Assembly (NCBI GenBank): GCA_017437755.1
Contig: JAFRXI010000029.1
Span: forward strand, 1 to 49,012
Source: Bacteroidales bacterium
GTDB taxonomy: Bacteria > Bacteroidota > Bacteroidia > Bacteroidales > UBA932
Direction of reading: 5' to 3'
DNA: 49,012 bases
Position numbers and translations under genes: made by a program
In this document: piece after piece, positions 1 to 7,985 of the stretch
How the letters are laid out: every line of letters starts with the position of its first letter
Position numbering within the stretch: the first letter of the stretch is position 1
Notes under the pieces: model-generated
The model's database searches: none
What the model was told of the DNA's origin: nothing
The model's input: only the letters and a program-made list of their open reading frames with translations

Positions 1-769
1 CGTCGTCATCATCATCGTCGTGATGGTGACCATGCTCCAGTTCCGATATCCAGGCGGCGGAAGAAGCCACCTTTTCAAAGTCGAAGAGACCGGTATCGAG
101 GATGCTGTCCAGTTCTACGTCGCCGTAATCGCACTGCAGTATCCTGGCTCCGGGATTGAGGGCGCGGACAACTGCACGCACCCTTTCCAGTTCATCGGGA
201 GCCACATCCGAAGCCTTGTTCAGCAGCACCATGTTGCAGAACTCAATCTGCTCAATCACAAGCCTTTCCAGATCCTCGTCGCCTATATCCCCGCGGGTAA
301 GGGCGTCACCGCAGGCAAATTCATCCTTCATCCTGAGGGCGTCCACCACGGTGACTATGCAGTCGAGCCGGGCTTCCACGAACGGGGAGTCGAACTCGGG
401 TCCCAGCGTGGGGATGGAGCAGATGGTCTGGGCGATGGGGGCCGGTTCGCAGATTCCGCTGGCCTCGATCACTATGTAGTCGAACCGGTTCATCCGGATA
501 AGGTCGTTCACCTGGCGGGCCAGGTCCATCTTGAGGGTGCAGCAGATGCATCCGTTCTGGAGCGCCACCAGCGAATCGTCGCCCTGTCCCACGACGCCTC
601 CCTTCTGGATAAGGGCAGAATCTATGTTGACCTCACCTATATCATTGACTATCACCGCAAACTTGATTCCCCTGCGGTTTGCCAGTATCCTGTTCAGGAG
701 GGTCGTCTTGCCGCTTCCCAGATAACCGGTCAGCAAAAGCACCGGCACATATTTCTTTTCAAGGACCAT
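1..769 (-). CDS. CobW/COG0523-type GTPase, C-terminus beyond window edge
   Basis: This reading frame runs open to the left edge (256 codons, no stop), so the protein is partial. It is a G3E-family P-loop GTPase: Walker A GYLGSGKT at residues 15-22, the metal-binding CICC motif at 74-77 that defines COG0523 proteins, an IEASG segment near 101 and NKAS at 184-187. The last visible residues are HGHHH followed by a run of Asp, a typical metal-binding stretch between the two domains of this family. Such proteins deliver or handle Zn, Co, Ni or Fe in the cytosol; the metal cannot be told from sequence. The start is the ATG at 767-769, with a TAnnTTTG box at 807-814 upstream, overlapping the region that serves the divergent rlmD. 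Confidence 0.9.
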   Translation of the reverse strand, partial: MVLEKKYVPVLLLTGYLGSGKTTLLNRILANRRGIKFAVIVNDIGEVNIDSALIQKGGVVGQGDDSLVALQNGCICCTLKMDLARQVNDLIRMNRFDYIVIEASGICEPAPIAQTICSIPTLGPEFDSPFVEARLDCIVTVVDALRMKDEFACGDALTRGDIGDEDLERLVIEQIEFCNMVLLNKASDVAPDELERVRAVVRALNPGARILQCDYGDVELDSILDTGLFDFEKVASSAAWISELEHGHHHDDDDDD

Positions 770-806
770 ATTGCAATTCCTGTGTAAAAATCATTTAAAT
801 AATTTA

Positions 807-825
807 CAAAAATAGTATAAATTTG
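807..825. promoter_or_regulatory. Divergent -7 boxes for the CobW-type gene and rlmD
   Basis: On the minus strand TATTTTTG lies at 807-814, facing the CobW-type gene. On the plus strand TAAATTTG lies at 818-825, facing rlmD, with TTTA 20 bases upstream (794-797) as a near match to the -33 TTTG. Both fit the Bacteroidota TAnnTTTG consensus. Only the -7 boxes are strong. Confidence 0.6.
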
Positions 826-842
826 CGAGAAAACTCAGCGAG

Positions 843-2267
843 ATGGCACGAAAGAAACTGGATATGGTCTTGGAGAATGTCACCATCGAATCCGTGGCGG
901 CCGAGGGAAAGGCAGTTGCGCACGTGGATTCCATGGTGCTGTTCGTGGAATTCGCAGTTCCGGGAGACATTGTGGATGTAAGGGTCACAAAGAAGAAGAG
1001 CAACTACATGGAGGGACGTGTGATCCGCCTGGTGAAGCCGTCGCCCCACAGGCTGGAGCCTTTCTGTCCCCATTTCGGAACCTGCGGGGGATGCCGCTGG
1101 CAGCCCCTCCCCTATCCGATGCAGCTCGAGGCAAAGAGGCGCCAGGTTTACGACCAGCTAGTGAGGATCGGACACCTGGAAGTCCCGGAAATAAGGCCCA
1201 CCCTTCCCTCGGAAAGGACGGAGTATTACCGTAACAAATTGGAATTCAGCGCTTCGAGTAAAAGGTGGATATTGACCGGAGAGGATCCCGAAACCATTCC
1301 TCCTGAGGACCTGCCCGGCCTTGGTTTCCATGTGGGAAAGTTTTTCGACAAGGTCCTGGACATAAAGGAGTGCCATCTCCAGAAGGAGCCCAGCAACGCT
1401 ATCCGGCTGATGGTCAAGCGGTTCTGCATCCAAAACGGATACGAATTCTTTGATATCAGGGAGAACCGGGGCTTTTTCAGGAACATGTTCGTGCGGACCA
1501 CTGAGAACGGAGGCCTTATGGTGATAATGTGCTTCTTCCATGAGGACAGGCCCCGCAGGGAAGCCCTCCTGGACGCCCTGGCCGCGGAGTTCCCGGAAAT
1601 CACTTCACTCTATTATGTCATAAACACAAAGCTGAACGACTCCATTTCCGACCAGGAATGCATCCTGTACAAGGGCAGCGGGGCCATATACGAGGAAATG
1701 GAGGGTCTTCGCTTCAAGATAGGGCCCAAGTCATTCTACCAGACCAACTCGCTCCAGGCCAGGAACCTTTACGGAGTGGCGAGGGACTTTGCGGCGCTGA
1801 CCGGGACAGAAACCGTATACGATCTTTACACCGGGACCGGGACAATCGCCCAGTTCGTATCGGGCAAGGCAGCCAAAGTAATTGGTATTGAATATGTTCC
1901 AGAGGCAATCATGGACGCCCGTGAAAACGCTGCCGCGAACGGGATCGGTAACTGCACCTTCTTTGCCGGAGACATGAAGGAAGTGCTTACCCCGGAGTTC
2001 ATAGCCCGTAACGGAAAGCCCGACGTGATAATACTGGACCCTCCCCGCGCCGGAATACACCCCGACGTGGCCAAGGTAATCCTGGACGCCTCTCCGGAAA
2101 GGATGGTATACGTAAGCTGCAACCCGGCCTCCCAGGCCAGGGACCTTGCAATACTGAGTTCAAAATACGAGATTACGGCAGTCCAGCCCGTGGACATGTT
2201 CCCCCACACTCAGCACGTGGAGAATGTCTGCGCCCTCCGGAGGAAGCCGCTAACGCCTGACGTATAG
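843..2267 (+). CDS. rlmD: 23S rRNA (uracil-5-)-methyltransferase, RlmD/TrmA family
   Basis: The 474-residue protein has an N-terminal TRAM RNA-binding domain (about 1-65), the cysteine cluster CPHFGTCGGC (C75, C81, C84) that together with a later Cys (ECHLQ region) binds a 4Fe-4S cluster, and a C-terminal SAM-dependent methyltransferase domain. The latter shows YDLYTGTGTI, LDPPRAGIHP and the catalytic-cysteine motif YVSCNPASQARDL. Family members methylate C5 of uracil in 23S rRNA (U1939 in E. coli RlmD). Bacteroidota often carry more than one homologue, so the exact target uridine is an inference. The ATG follows a TAAATTTG box by 17 bases. The 3' end overlaps the convergent NfeD gene by 18 bases. 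Confidence 0.88.
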   Translation: MARKKLDMVLENVTIESVAAEGKAVAHVDSMVLFVEFAVPGDIVDVRVTKKKSNYMEGRVIRLVKPSPHRLEPFCPHFGTCGGCRWQPLPYPMQLEAKRRQVYDQLVRIGHLEVPEIRPTLPSERTEYYRNKLEFSASSKRWILTGEDPETIPPEDLPGLGFHVGKFFDKVLDIKECHLQKEPSNAIRLMVKRFCIQNGYEFFDIRENRGFFRNMFVRTTENGGLMVIMCFFHEDRPRREALLDALAAEFPEITSLYYVINTKLNDSISDQECILYKGSGAIYEEMEGLRFKIGPKSFYQTNSLQARNLYGVARDFAALTGTETVYDLYTGTGTIAQFVSGKAAKVIGIEYVPEAIMDARENAAANGIGNCTFFAGDMKEVLTPEFIARNGKPDVIILDPPRAGIHPDVAKVILDASPERMVYVSCNPASQARDLAILSSKYEITAVQPVDMFPHTQHVENVCALRRKPLTPDV

Positions 2268-3548
2268 CCTGCCCTGTTCGGCCTTTTCAACCTTGACAAC
2301 CGTACCCCTGGCGGCGTATCCATGGTCGAGAGTCGCCTCCACCACCTTACCCGACGCGGTCTTCACCTTTCCTGCAGGCTTGAGGTCGGTAACCACTTCA
2401 ACTTCCTCTCCCACAAGCGATTCCAGTCCGGTCCTGACCCCCACGCAACCGTCTTCAGGAGCGAGCGACTCACGAAGCGCCACCGAGTCGAAAGCCTTGG
2501 TTGGATAGAGTTTCCTGACCAGGAACAATCCTCCGGCCACTGCCGCGCATGCCGAACATACCACTATGCTCACCGGCACCACCACGGGCTTGAGGTCCAG
2601 GGTGCCGTCAAAACGCAGCAACTCGGCATTGTCCACGGCGGCAAAGACCAGCGACACCAGTATGCATACTATACCGGAAATCCCGCAGACCCCGAATCCC
2701 GGAATCACGAAAAGTTCCAGCCCCAGCAGCACAAGTCCGGCCAGGAACAGCAGTATCTCCCAGTACCTGGCCACCGATTCTATATAAAGCGGAGAGAAGT
2801 ACAGGACCGCCCCCACAATGGCTATAACCAGCGGCAGGCCAATCCCCGGTGTCTTGAATTCGATGTAGATTCCACCCAGGATCATTATAAGGAATATAGC
2901 CTGCAGAAGTGGGTTCATCATGAAATGGGCCACCTTTTCCACAGCCGTAAGTTTCATATCCTCAATTACATACGGATCTCCTCCGGAAAGGGCTTCCGCA
3001 ACTTCCTCCACTGATTCGGCCACACCGTCGCAATATCCTTTTTCAATGGCTTCGGCAGGGGTCAGGCTTAGCACATGAGCCGTATCCACCATGGCCTCCG
3101 CCACGAGTGGATCCCTTCCCCTGGCCTCGGCCGTTGACCGCATCATCCCCCTCATGAAACTCTGGTACTTGTCGGGCATCACCCTGCCGGTCTGGTCCAC
3201 CACCGTGGCCGCCCCGATGGAACTGCCCGTCCTCATGTAGATGGAGTCGCATGCGATGGAGATCAGTGCCCCGGCCGAAGCTGCCTGAGGATTGACATAG
3301 GCCGCAACCGGGATCTCCGACCTGAGGAGCGATGTCCTCATCTTGTCGGCAGCGTCTACGGCTCCTCCATAGGTGTCAAGGTCCAGGATTATGAAGTCGG
3401 CCTTGGCCTCGGCTGCCTTTTCCAGGCCTTTTTCCAGATATCTGCGCGACTGGCGGTCGATGTCGCTCTCAATCCGGATATGATACATCAGCCTGGCCGA
3501 ATCCGGCGTGGCCATAAGGGTCAGAAGGGCAAACAGCAGAGTTTTCAT
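2250..3548 (-). CDS. NfeD-family membrane-bound serine protease, ClpP class
   Basis: This 432-residue protein has the long-form NfeD architecture: signal peptide (1-18), a ClpP-like protease domain to about residue 200 with the Ser nucleophile in QAASAGALIS and a probable Lys base in the DKYQSF segment, a hydrophobic region with four to five membrane spans (about 215-340), and a C-terminal OB-fold NfeD domain. Long NfeD proteins cleave membrane or membrane-associated substrates and are often paired with stomatin (SPFH) proteins. No SPFH gene is next to it here. A TATATTTG box at 3575-3582 on the minus strand is the likely promoter. Its stop lies inside the 3' end of rlmD. Confidence 0.85.
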   Translation of the reverse strand: MKTLLFALLTLMATPDSARLMYHIRIESDIDRQSRRYLEKGLEKAAEAKADFIILDLDTYGGAVDAADKMRTSLLRSEIPVAAYVNPQAASAGALISIACDSIYMRTGSSIGAATVVDQTGRVMPDKYQSFMRGMMRSTAEARGRDPLVAEAMVDTAHVLSLTPAEAIEKGYCDGVAESVEEVAEALSGGDPYVIEDMKLTAVEKVAHFMMNPLLQAIFLIMILGGIYIEFKTPGIGLPLVIAIVGAVLYFSPLYIESVARYWEILLFLAGLVLLGLELFVIPGFGVCGISGIVCILVSLVFAAVDNAELLRFDGTLDLKPVVVPVSIVVCSACAAVAGGLFLVRKLYPTKAFDSVALRESLAPEDGCVGVRTGLESLVGEEVEVVTDLKPAGKVKTASGKVVEATLDHGYAARGTVVKVEKAEQGRLYVRR

Positions 3549-3574
3549 GACGAATAACGTAAAACCTCGATTCG

Positions 3575-3611
3575 CAAATATAACTTATTTGCAGGAAAAT
3601 TGTTAATTTTG
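3575..3611. promoter_or_regulatory. Divergent -7 boxes for nfeD and the Na+/Ca2+ exchanger
   Basis: TATATTTG on the minus strand (3575-3582) faces the NfeD gene. TAATTTTG on the plus strand (3604-3611) faces the exchanger and ends only 7 bases before its ATG, so that mRNA would be leaderless or nearly so. No convincing -33 TTTG is seen for either. Confidence 0.55.
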
Positions 3612-3618
3612 CCATATT

Positions 3619-4572
3619 ATGTTAATTGACATCGTTCTGTTGATAACCGGCCTGGCCCTCATAGTATGGGGGGCCGATTTCCTGGTCGACGGAGCCTCGG
3701 CAGCAGCAAGGAAGGCCGGGGTCAGCGAATTCGTCATCGGACTGACCATTGTCGGGATGGGGACTTCCGCCCCGGAAATGGTGGTCAGCCTGATAGGCGC
3801 CTTCGAAGGAAATGCCGACGTGGCGGTTGGTAACGTAATGGGGTCCAATATTTTCAATACCCTTATGATCCTCGGGCTCACAGCCCTTATACTCCCCATC
3901 GGGATAACCCCGCTGAACCGCAGGAAGGACATTCCGGCCAACATCGCAGCCACGGTCCTGATGCTTCTCATCGGCTTGAGGGGTACCATCCTGGGGCTCG
4001 GGAACGATACTCTCGGAAGGGCCGGCGGCGCCGTTTTCCTGGTGCTTTTCGGCCTGTACCTCTTCTCCTGCTTCAAGTTCGACTCCAAGGAAGCTTCCCA
4101 GCCGGGCGAAAAGCCAGTGGGAACGTTCAAGGCCATACTCATGATCCTTGGCGGACTGGTTGGCCTGGTTGCAGGCGGAAGGCTCTTCGTGGACAATGCC
4201 ACGGCGCTGGCAAAACTGATGGGGGTCAGCGACAAATTCATTGCGGTGACAATTCTGGCCGGCGGGACTTCCCTTCCGGAACTTGCCACCTGCGTAGTCG
4301 CAGCGGCCAAGAAAAAAGGGCAGCTTGCGCTCGGAAACATCATTGGATCAAATATTTTCAACATACTGCTCATACTCGGGACCTCGGCGGTGGTGACTCC
4401 CCTCTCCTTCGGTGGAATCGACCTGGTGGACGCCGGGACGCTGTTTATCAGTTCCGTGGTTCTGCTGCTGTCGGCCTTCACCTTCGGGAAAGACCGGGTC
4501 GACAGGGGCGAAGGCGCTCTGCTCATTGCCATATGGGTGGCATATATGTCTTGGCTGATTATTAATGTATAA
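3619..4572 (+). CDS. Calcium/sodium antiporter, CaCA superfamily (YrbG-like)
   Basis: The 317-residue integral membrane protein has the two inverted alpha repeats of CaCA exchangers: GTSAPE (48-53) with GNVMGSNIFN (71-80), and GTSLPE (215-220) with GNIIGSNIFN (238-247). The acidic residues in the GTS.PE motifs bind the cation. About ten hydrophobic segments are visible, split by a short polar loop near 152-168. By family it exchanges Na+ for Ca2+ across the inner membrane. It is the first gene of a plus-strand operon; the next gene starts 6 bases after its stop. Confidence 0.9.
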   Translation: MLIDIVLLITGLALIVWGADFLVDGASAAARKAGVSEFVIGLTIVGMGTSAPEMVVSLIGAFEGNADVAVGNVMGSNIFNTLMILGLTALILPIGITPLNRRKDIPANIAATVLMLLIGLRGTILGLGNDTLGRAGGAVFLVLFGLYLFSCFKFDSKEASQPGEKPVGTFKAILMILGGLVGLVAGGRLFVDNATALAKLMGVSDKFIAVTILAGGTSLPELATCVVAAAKKKGQLALGNIIGSNIFNILLILGTSAVVTPLSFGGIDLVDAGTLFISSVVLLLSAFTFGKDRVDRGEGALLIAIWVAYMSWLIINV

Positions 4573-4578
4573 TATATT

Positions 4579-5871
4579 ATGAAGAGATTCACTCCCACCC
4601 GCTACAGGCTCATGAACGTAGCCACGGGAAGGATTTTTGAAGACAAGGGATGGTCGCTGACCGATCCCCTGGGAACCGCCCCTTCCCTGATCAGGGCGGT
4701 ATATGACAGCAAGCAGTTCACCCCGGACCCTGACTTTGAAGGCATATACAGGTATGCTTCATGGCTGCCGATCAAGAGGATACTGAAAAAGGGCCAGGGC
4801 CCGGTCACTTACAAGAGCACCGGTCTGGCCAGGGAACTCGGCCTTGAGAACCTCTACATCACCTTCACCGGATATGCACCCGAAATCGGGGCCGAAGTGG
4901 CTACCTGCTCGTTCAAGGCCACCGAAGCATATTCAGTATGCGCCAGGCTGCCCCGGAAGACCGACAAGGTCCTTGTGGTCCAGAGCGCCGGGAACACCGC
5001 AAGGGCCTTCGCCCAGGTATGTTCCGACAACGACATCCCCCTTGTGATATGCATCCCCAAGGACAACATAGGTGCACTGTGGTTCCACAAGAGACTGCGT
5101 CCATGCGTCAAGATAATCTCCTCCCCCAGGGGTTCCGACTATTTCGATGCCATCGCCCTTGGTGACAAGCTGTGCCTCGCCGACAGGTACATGGCGGAAG
5201 GCGGTGCAAAGAACGTGGCACGCCGCGACGGAATGGGTACCACCCTGCTCTCGGCGGTGGAAGCCATCGGGGAGCTTCCCGACGCATACTTCCAGGCTGT
5301 GGGGAGCGGCACCGGGGCCATTGCCGTATGGGAGAACAACCTCAGGCTCATAGCCGACGGCCGCTTCGGCAACAAGAAAACCCGGATCTACACTTCCCAG
5401 AACGCTCCTTTCACCCTGATGTACGACTCGTGGAAACTCCACCAGAGGGCCCTCGTTCCCATGACTCCCGAGGAATCCAGGGAGAAGTGCGCCGAGATCG
5501 ATGCCAAGGTCCTCTCCAACCGAAAACCGCCATACAGCCTTGCCGGAGGCCTTTTCGACGCACTTGAGGACACAGGAGGCGACATGTTCAAGGTCACCAA
5601 CGAAGAGCTCAACCTGTGGCAGAGGAAGTTCCTCGCCCTGGAAGGGATAGACATCTATTCGGCTGCCGCTGTTGCAGTGGCCTCCCTCTCCCAGGCGGTT
5701 GCCCAAGGAAAGGTCCGCAAAGACGAGATAATAATGCTGAACGTCACCGGCGGAGGCGAGGAGATGGCAAAGGCGGGAGGCTATTTCATGGCCACTCCCG
5801 ACCTGGTGCTGGATCCCGACCAGAACGAGGACGAAATCATTTCCAAGGTGGATTCACTGTTCGGTTTCTAG
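4579..5871 (+). CDS. Cysteate synthase-like PLP enzyme (threonine synthase fold)
   Basis: This 430-residue fold-type II PLP enzyme has the cofactor lysine K113 in TCSFKATEAY, the phosphate/substrate loop SAGNTARAF (136-144) and the glycine loop GSGTGA (242-247). The N-terminus (MNVATGRIFEDKGW), overall length and TCSFKATEAYSVC segment resemble the Bacteroidota proteins annotated as cysteate synthase rather than ordinary threonine synthase; that match is from memory, not from a search. Cysteate synthase makes L-cysteate from O-phosphoserine and sulfite. In this phylum cysteate is the head-group precursor of sulfonolipids. Threonine synthase is the main alternative. The gene sits in a tight operon between the exchanger and MscS. 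Confidence 0.68.
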   Translation: MKRFTPTRYRLMNVATGRIFEDKGWSLTDPLGTAPSLIRAVYDSKQFTPDPDFEGIYRYASWLPIKRILKKGQGPVTYKSTGLARELGLENLYITFTGYAPEIGAEVATCSFKATEAYSVCARLPRKTDKVLVVQSAGNTARAFAQVCSDNDIPLVICIPKDNIGALWFHKRLRPCVKIISSPRGSDYFDAIALGDKLCLADRYMAEGGAKNVARRDGMGTTLLSAVEAIGELPDAYFQAVGSGTGAIAVWENNLRLIADGRFGNKKTRIYTSQNAPFTLMYDSWKLHQRALVPMTPEESREKCAEIDAKVLSNRKPPYSLAGGLFDALEDTGGDMFKVTNEELNLWQRKFLALEGIDIYSAAAVAVASLSQAVAQGKVRKDEIIMLNVTGGGEEMAKAGGYFMATPDLVLDPDQNEDEIISKVDSLFGF

Positions 5872-5882
5872 TACCCTGAGCC

Positions 5883-6779
5883 ATGTTCTTATTCCCGCTG
5901 CAGACCGACACCCTCCAGACCCGTACTCAGGTCCTTCTGGAGAAGATCAAGACTACCTCCCCCGACGTCCTGTTCCAGGACTTCTTCCACGAAATCCTGA
6001 AATTCGGACTAAAGGTCATAGCAGCACTCCTGCTGTACCTGATAGGTGCCTGGATAATCCGCAAGATACGGAAGGCCGTAACCCGCGCCCTTGAGAAGAG
6101 GAAATCCGAACCCACCCTGGTGAGTTTCATCAACAGCATGGTGGGGATCATCCTATGGGTCCTCCTCATAATAATGATGATAAGCACCCTGGGAGTCAAT
6201 ACCACCTCGGTGGCCGCACTGCTGGCTGCCGGAGGAATGGCGATCGGCGTTGCCCTGGGCGGCACTGTCCAGAATTTTGCGGGCGGACTCATGCTCCTCA
6301 TTTTCAAGCCGTTCAAGGCAGGAGATTTCATAGATGCACAGGGCCATGCCGGAATCGTGACGTCGATCAACCTGGTGAGCACAAAGATCATTACCAGGGA
6401 CAACCGGGCAGTGACCATCCCCAACGGAGCGCTCGCAAACGGCAACATAAACAATTTCAACGCAATGCCGCTGCGGCGTGTTGACCTGGAGGTTGCCGTG
6501 TCGTACAGTTCCTCATGCCCCGAGGTCAAGAAGGTCCTGATGGAGGTGGTTTCGGCCGACTCCCGGATACTCGACTCATCCACCCCGGGAGCTTCCGATC
6601 CGTTTGTGGCACTTCTCGCGATGAAGGACAGCTGCGTCACCTTTGCAGTGAGGGTATGGGTACTGAGCCAGGACTACTGGGACGTATATTTCAGCCTGAA
6701 CGAGGCCATTTTCACCACCCTTCCAGAGAAGGGCATTTCATTCCCGTTCCCTCAGCTGGACGTGCACGTGAAGAGCTGA
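5883..6779 (+). CDS. Small-conductance mechanosensitive channel, MscS family
   Basis: The 298-residue protein has an amphipathic N-terminus, three membrane segments (about 40-60, 80-105 and 110-135) and the pore-lining MscS helix rich in Gly and Ala (AAGGMAIGVALGG), followed by the FKPFKAGDFI junction and a cytoplasmic beta/alpha vestibule. It releases osmolytes on hypo-osmotic shock. It starts 11 bases after the PLP enzyme and ends flush against the convergent acyltransferase, with no base between the two stop codons. Confidence 0.88.
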   Translation: MFLFPLQTDTLQTRTQVLLEKIKTTSPDVLFQDFFHEILKFGLKVIAALLLYLIGAWIIRKIRKAVTRALEKRKSEPTLVSFINSMVGIILWVLLIIMMISTLGVNTTSVAALLAAGGMAIGVALGGTVQNFAGGLMLLIFKPFKAGDFIDAQGHAGIVTSINLVSTKIITRDNRAVTIPNGALANGNINNFNAMPLRRVDLEVAVSYSSSCPEVKKVLMEVVSADSRILDSSTPGASDPFVALLAMKDSCVTFAVRVWVLSQDYWDVYFSLNEAIFTTLPEKGISFPFPQLDVHVKS

Positions 6780-7922
6780 TTAGTCCAGATTCTCCTTGGT
6801 CATCACGGGATTCCCGTAAATCCTGAGGAAAATATCCCTTAGATCGGCCCTGTTGAGGGTGGGTTCAACCTTGTCCAGCTGATGCTCGGTATACTCGGTG
6901 AAACTCTCCACCTCCTCGGGGGAATAGAGGTCGGCCCACTTATAGGAATGGTTGGCCAAATCGTAGGCTATATAATTGGTATTCCATAGTTTATAACCTG
7001 AAATCACGCGGCGGTCAACGGCATGCCTTATGGCCTTGTAGCGGTCGTTCTTGTCCGAGAATGAAGCCTCAGTCACCTCCTCCAGTGTCAGCGGGGTTCC
7101 GATGTTCAGGTGGACGTTGCCCTTTGGCTGCTTTATGCCCGTCATGATGCTCTGCAGGTCCTCGTTCTCCGACTTGACATATTTCTGCGTCCTTGAAATG
7201 AGCATTTCCCTGGCCTTGAGGATGTCACAGGGCTCGTACTCATACGAGATACTGAGCGGGACGATGTTCAACTCCATGAAATTCTCCACGAAACTGCCGG
7301 TGCCGCTCATGTCGATCATCTTGAGCAGGCCCTGTTCCGTTATGTCGATCCCGTCCTTAGTGCGCCCCTGACGCTGCGCGATCCAGACGGAACTCTTTCC
7401 GGTGGTTATGGCAGTGCGGATATAGCGCGAAAGCACCTGCGACGACAGGTACAGTTCCCTTGCCGAAATACCCCGGATGACCTTGATCATCCTGTTGGAC
7501 CGAATGAGATATTCTATCGCCTTGCTCTGAAGCAGATTGTCTCCAACGCAGACCTCGGTCAGGGGAATACCGTTCTGGAAGAGGACAAGTTGTGTGATGG
7601 CGGGGTCCAGGATGATGTCGCGATGGTTGGACATGGCCAGGAACTTGCCGTCTATTCCCTGGATGTTGGCGATTCCGTCGTAGGAGAAGTTATGCACAGA
7701 CGTGTCCAGCACCCATTTTATGGCCTGCCTCATCACCAGTTTCTGGAATTCATCTATACTGGTGATGCTCCTCAGGACATCGGCAAGGAATGTGTCGGGT
7801 TTATCGGGGAAAATGAACCTGGATATCCATGGCACGTTAGGGTGCTTGGCCAGCTTGCCAAGAGCCACAACCGCTTCTTCGTCGGTATACGGAGCTATGT
7901 TTTCAAGTTCGTAAAGGTCCAT
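6780..7922 (-). CDS. Glycerolipid-type acyltransferase (PlsC/PlsB-like)
   Basis: This 380-residue protein carries acyltransferase blocks: SNHRDIILDP (about residues 97-106) as block I and IAQRQGRTKDG as the counterpart of the block with the phosphate-binding Arg. The spacing in block I is H-x5-D, with an extra Asp at H+2, rather than the canonical H-x4-D. No signal peptide or clear membrane span is visible, so it is probably a peripheral inner-membrane enzyme. It may acylate glycerol-3-phosphate, lysophosphatidate or another lipid hydroxyl. A close promoter match lies at 7948-7979, between this gene and queA, so it can be transcribed separately. Confidence 0.72.
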   Translation of the reverse strand: MDLYELENIAPYTDEEAVVALGKLAKHPNVPWISRFIFPDKPDTFLADVLRSITSIDEFQKLVMRQAIKWVLDTSVHNFSYDGIANIQGIDGKFLAMSNHRDIILDPAITQLVLFQNGIPLTEVCVGDNLLQSKAIEYLIRSNRMIKVIRGISARELYLSSQVLSRYIRTAITTGKSSVWIAQRQGRTKDGIDITEQGLLKMIDMSGTGSFVENFMELNIVPLSISYEYEPCDILKAREMLISRTQKYVKSENEDLQSIMTGIKQPKGNVHLNIGTPLTLEEVTEASFSDKNDRYKAIRHAVDRRVISGYKLWNTNYIAYDLANHSYKWADLYSPEEVESFTEYTEHQLDKVEPTLNRADLRDIFLRIYGNPVMTKENLD

Positions 7923-7947
7923 TTTACATTCGGTTTTAGTACGATTA

Positions 7948-7979
7948 CAAATTTATAAAATCCCCTTGAAACCTCCAAA
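7948..7979 (-). promoter_or_regulatory. Consensus promoter of the acyltransferase gene
   Basis: On the minus strand TTTG (7976-7979), 20 bases and TAAATTTG (7948-7955) match the Bacteroidota consensus fully. The start codon follows 25 bases after the -7 box. The site lies in the 63-base gap behind queA. Confidence 0.8.
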
Positions 7980-7985
7980 TGAAGC

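Noticed and set aside
20-787. Plus-strand open frame at the left edge
   Set aside because: The opposite strand encodes a clear CobW-type GTPase with P-loop and CICC motif that runs off the window; the plus frame is its shadow.
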